64,000 nt of DNA, from contig CM055095.1 of the NCBI GenBank assembly GCA_029204225.1, forward strand, positions 70,287,574-70,351,573, in the 5' to 3' direction. The notes under the pieces are model-generated. The model was not told where the DNA came from, did no database searches, and worked only from the letters and a program-made list of their open reading frames with translations. This document shows, in pieces, positions 61,535 through 64,000 of this stretch (position 1 is its first letter; every line of letters begins with the position of its first letter). This DNA is from Diphasiastrum complanatum (lineage: Eukaryota; Streptophyta; Lycopodiopsida; Lycopodiales; Lycopodiaceae). The translations under genes were made by a program, and so were the position numbers.

Positions 61535-62657
61535 CTTTTGTTCGAGAACCAAATAATGGGCTTTGTAGCCTTTCCTCTGAACTTGGTCGAACCTGATTCA
61601 TGCCCTGCAACCGTGTTATCTCAGCCAAATGATCTTTTAATTTTGCCTGCAAGCCTATACATTCTTCTTCCTTAGTTTGGAACTTTTTCTGCCAGTCTGC
61701 TATGTCTTGCTGTAATTGTTGGACATCCGTCTTTAATAACTATAAGTTGACCTACGCTTGTATACCCTCCTTGTGATTCAGCCAATCCTGACAGTGTTGT
61801 ACAGTCGGCAAATAACTCTGTTTCTCTACTAGCTCTCTCTCCAACTATAAATTCTCTTCTTGTAACAAGCTCTGCTCATCCATTAACGTTTCAATCTTTT
61901 CAGTAGCCCAAGTGCGTAAGATGTTCTTGGCCCAATCCTTCAGACCTACACTGTCAATCCGCACCGGCCCACCAGCGGTGATATTATCCAGTTGAGATTG
62001 CAGCAAGTCCCGCTCATACTCAACAACATCTTTATATGTTTGTAAAGTACTAGCCTCCCACTGATGTTTTGTGATTTTCTCAAAATATTGAGCATTTTTC
62101 TCTTTTAACGTCGTATTCTCATCTGTACTCCTCTGCAACTGCTCTCTAAGCTTGTGGATGCACGCGTCTTTCTCTTGTACCTGTGATTGGTACTGGCGTA
62201 ACTTGGGTAGTTCCTCTTCCGTGAGCCGTAATATTGCAGTCTGTTTCTCATATAGTGTCTTCCAATACGATGCCTCCTTCTCTAGTTGAAAGTAATTCCA
62301 TAGAAATTTCATAGCGAGTTTTACCCCGGCCGGAAGCTTAGTTGTTGTATGCAAAATCTCTTTGATTTGGTCCTCATCTCGGTGTGCCTCAAAAACAGAT
62401 GGTACCCCATCCGTCCACAACTGATCAGCCTGAATGCGCGAAATAGAAGTTATCATAGCATCAGCTTGTGTATGCGGTGCCAAATCCATGTATGTTTCAT
62501 CCATGTGAATCACTTGGAGTTGGACTTGGAAATTACCAGAATCAAACTGAACATCTTCTTCATCCTCCTGCATTTCGGGTACTAACACCACACTACTCAC
62601 GGCAGCAATAGAAGCGGGAATACTCTGTAAAGATTTCACCTCTTCATTTGATAACAC
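61535..62657 (-). pseudogene. Coiled-coil ORF, related to gypsy ORF3
   Basis: Unbroken from ATG 62657 for 270 codons, then continuing past a TAG at 61843 with more coiled coil (LERELVEKQSYLPTVQHCQ, later QQLQQDIADWQKKFQTKEEE) to about 61540. Residues 1-110 are acidic and mixed (MQEDEEDVQFDS, HMDETYMDLAPH). Residues 125-225 are a strong heptad coiled coil (EKEASYWKTLYEKQ, QVQEKDACIHKLREQLQ). GLKDWAKNILRTWATEKIE resembles the coiled-coil entry of ORF3 in copies C and D. No pol is attached within the window. Assignment to ORF3 is by arrangement and weak similarity; a cytoskeletal-type host fragment is the alternative. Confidence 0.45.
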
Positions 62658-62659
62658 TC

Positions 62660-64000
62660 AGAAGGCCTCACACATCTTAGTAATATGTGCACGTTACTCA
62701 CTATACTTCCAAGCCCCGTCCAAGCAATCAACATGTTGCCCTAAAAAAAAGATGGTAAAGATTTGTTGCCATGGGCCCTCACAAAAAATTTCAATAAAGG
62801 TTGTCATTTTCTAAGCGAGGCCCTTACCTTAAAAAAGAAGTATCTTTTAGGGCATTTCAATTATATATGCCATTGTCTAATTAAAGCGAACTTTCAGTAC
62901 TATTAAAACCATAGAAATGTCATTTGACATCAAGCTAGAAAGAATGACTCAAAAGTTGACACCATCATCACCATGATGGTATACTAACTCCCCATCCTTG
63001 AATGTTTGTGAGCCCACCCCTCCAAGGACATTAGACGTTTGAAATACTCTCCTTAGTGCATTTTAGGGTGCTCTTCATAAATGTTTTCGTTTGTGTTGGA
63101 AAGGCAATCAACTAGCCCTTAGAAACGATAGGTTCAATCTAGTCATTCATTTTGAATTGAAAGCTAATGATTGGGAGGAAAATGTTTTATTTTTTTTGTT
63201 TTGTTCTGTAAAGCAATCAAATAGCTCTTAAAAAGAGGAGCACCATCACTCCAATGACAATGGTGGTGCAACAACCATCTAGTGGAGATGGGAAATGATA
63301 ACACTATCTTTCCAAAAATGTGGTCTCATTCCCCACCCTAAGATTCTAGTAATATATCAATCACCTTGTTCGATCTTGTAGAATGGTATTTGTTGTGAAG
63401 TTTTGACTTTTATAGTAAATTGAATAAATGGAAGTCTATTTTTCTAATGAGTATTTTCATGACTTCTTGAAGTGTAATCTTCAATGATTTTTTAATGTTT
63501 TGTATAGTTTTTAGTGAAGAATAAAATTGAAGTTCTGTACGATAGTAGCATTACTCTTATGTAATGAGTTTAGCCTTATTTTTACTGCCACTTATATTAT
63601 TTTGAGGATCGAACATATGCATCTATTGACTGGAGGCAAATTTTATGTGCTAACATGATGAATAGATTTTAAATATCCTACAAGTTGTTTATGTTGATAT
63701 TGTTGATTCTAGGTCATAATGAATCAATTGTTGTTTCTAGGACGTTCCGAATTTTGTACACAAACAAGTCATAAACCCAATTGATTGTTTTTTTGCGATC
63801 TTTTACACAGACAAAAAAATGCGTGCAATTGGTCAATTTATTTTATGCAAAGAGGATTTCTAAATCTAGAGAAGGTTTTCCATGGCACAATAACTTGATT
63901 GTTTTCAGGTTGACTTGTTGATCTGGATGAAGGTAATGGGGTATTGTGAAAGAGGATATGGTTAATTTCCTTGTTTCGCTAAAGATGGAACTTAGTGTAA
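62660..64000. other. Non-coding, AT-rich to the right edge
   Basis: No coding, LTR or RNA feature could be supported. 'gtgttggaaaggcaatcaactagcccttagaaa' at about 63092 and 'gttctgtaaagcaatcaaatagctcttaaaaa' at about 63202 are loosely repeated. Confidence 0.5.

Overview
This is nuclear DNA of a land plant, probably a seed plant or fern with a large, repeat-rich genome. The evidence is plant Ty1/copia and Ty3/gypsy retroelement debris, a tRNA-Asp primer binding site typical of the plant Tat/Athila gypsy group, long (GA)n microsatellites, splice-site-like sequences, and one intact plant-specific gene (DUF641/GIL1-like, 31362-32864). I cannot name the species. Nothing prokaryotic is present: no operons, tRNA or rRNA genes, or CRISPR arrays.

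Layout. 0-3.3 kb: copia integrase scraps on the + strand, then a decayed gypsy pol (copy A, - strand). 3.3-10.3 kb: an LTR-like promoter and gypsy copy B (- strand), with pol at 8.83-6.94 kb, a spacer of 64-bp tandem repeats, and an extra downstream ORF ('ORF3') at 6.14-3.85 kb. 8.9-14.4 kb: a microsatellite and minisatellite island. 14.6-22.0 kb: copia reverse transcriptase remnant, chromovirus-like integrase tail, and gypsy copy C (pol 21.96-20.42, spacer, ORF3 19.98-17.1). 22.5-25.3 kb: a decayed transposase-like gene I cannot assign, a convergent two-exon fragment and a foldback. 25.3-31.3 kb: mostly non-coding, with an LTR/PBS end, a gypsy RT fragment and the presumed promoter and leader of the GIL1-like gene. 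31.36-32.86 kb: the GIL1-like gene. 33-40 kb: non-coding, with a tandem duplication of more than 1 kb. 40.3-52 kb: a three-level nest in which a copia element already lacking RT is interrupted by gypsy copy D (41440-50956; LTRs, PBS and GGCAT target duplication all visible), whose 3' LTR carries a 377-bp MITE-like insertion. 53.5-59.1 kb: two diverged, oppositely oriented copies of a gene whose N-terminal part is a histone-H3 fold followed by a long basic tail and a second conserved region. 59.7-62.7 kb: copia RT, LTR and integrase pieces, and a coiled-coil ORF3-like sequence. 62.7-64 kb: no gene seen.

The two most unusual things are (i) the histone-H3-like gene pair, with two TAG codons at the same alignment positions in both copies, and (ii) the gypsy family's long third ORF, placed after pol and a hypervariable repeat spacer in three independent copies, with conserved terminal motifs. 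Almost everything except the GIL1-like gene is broken by stops, frameshifts or deletions, so the window is one host gene in a graveyard of nested repeats.
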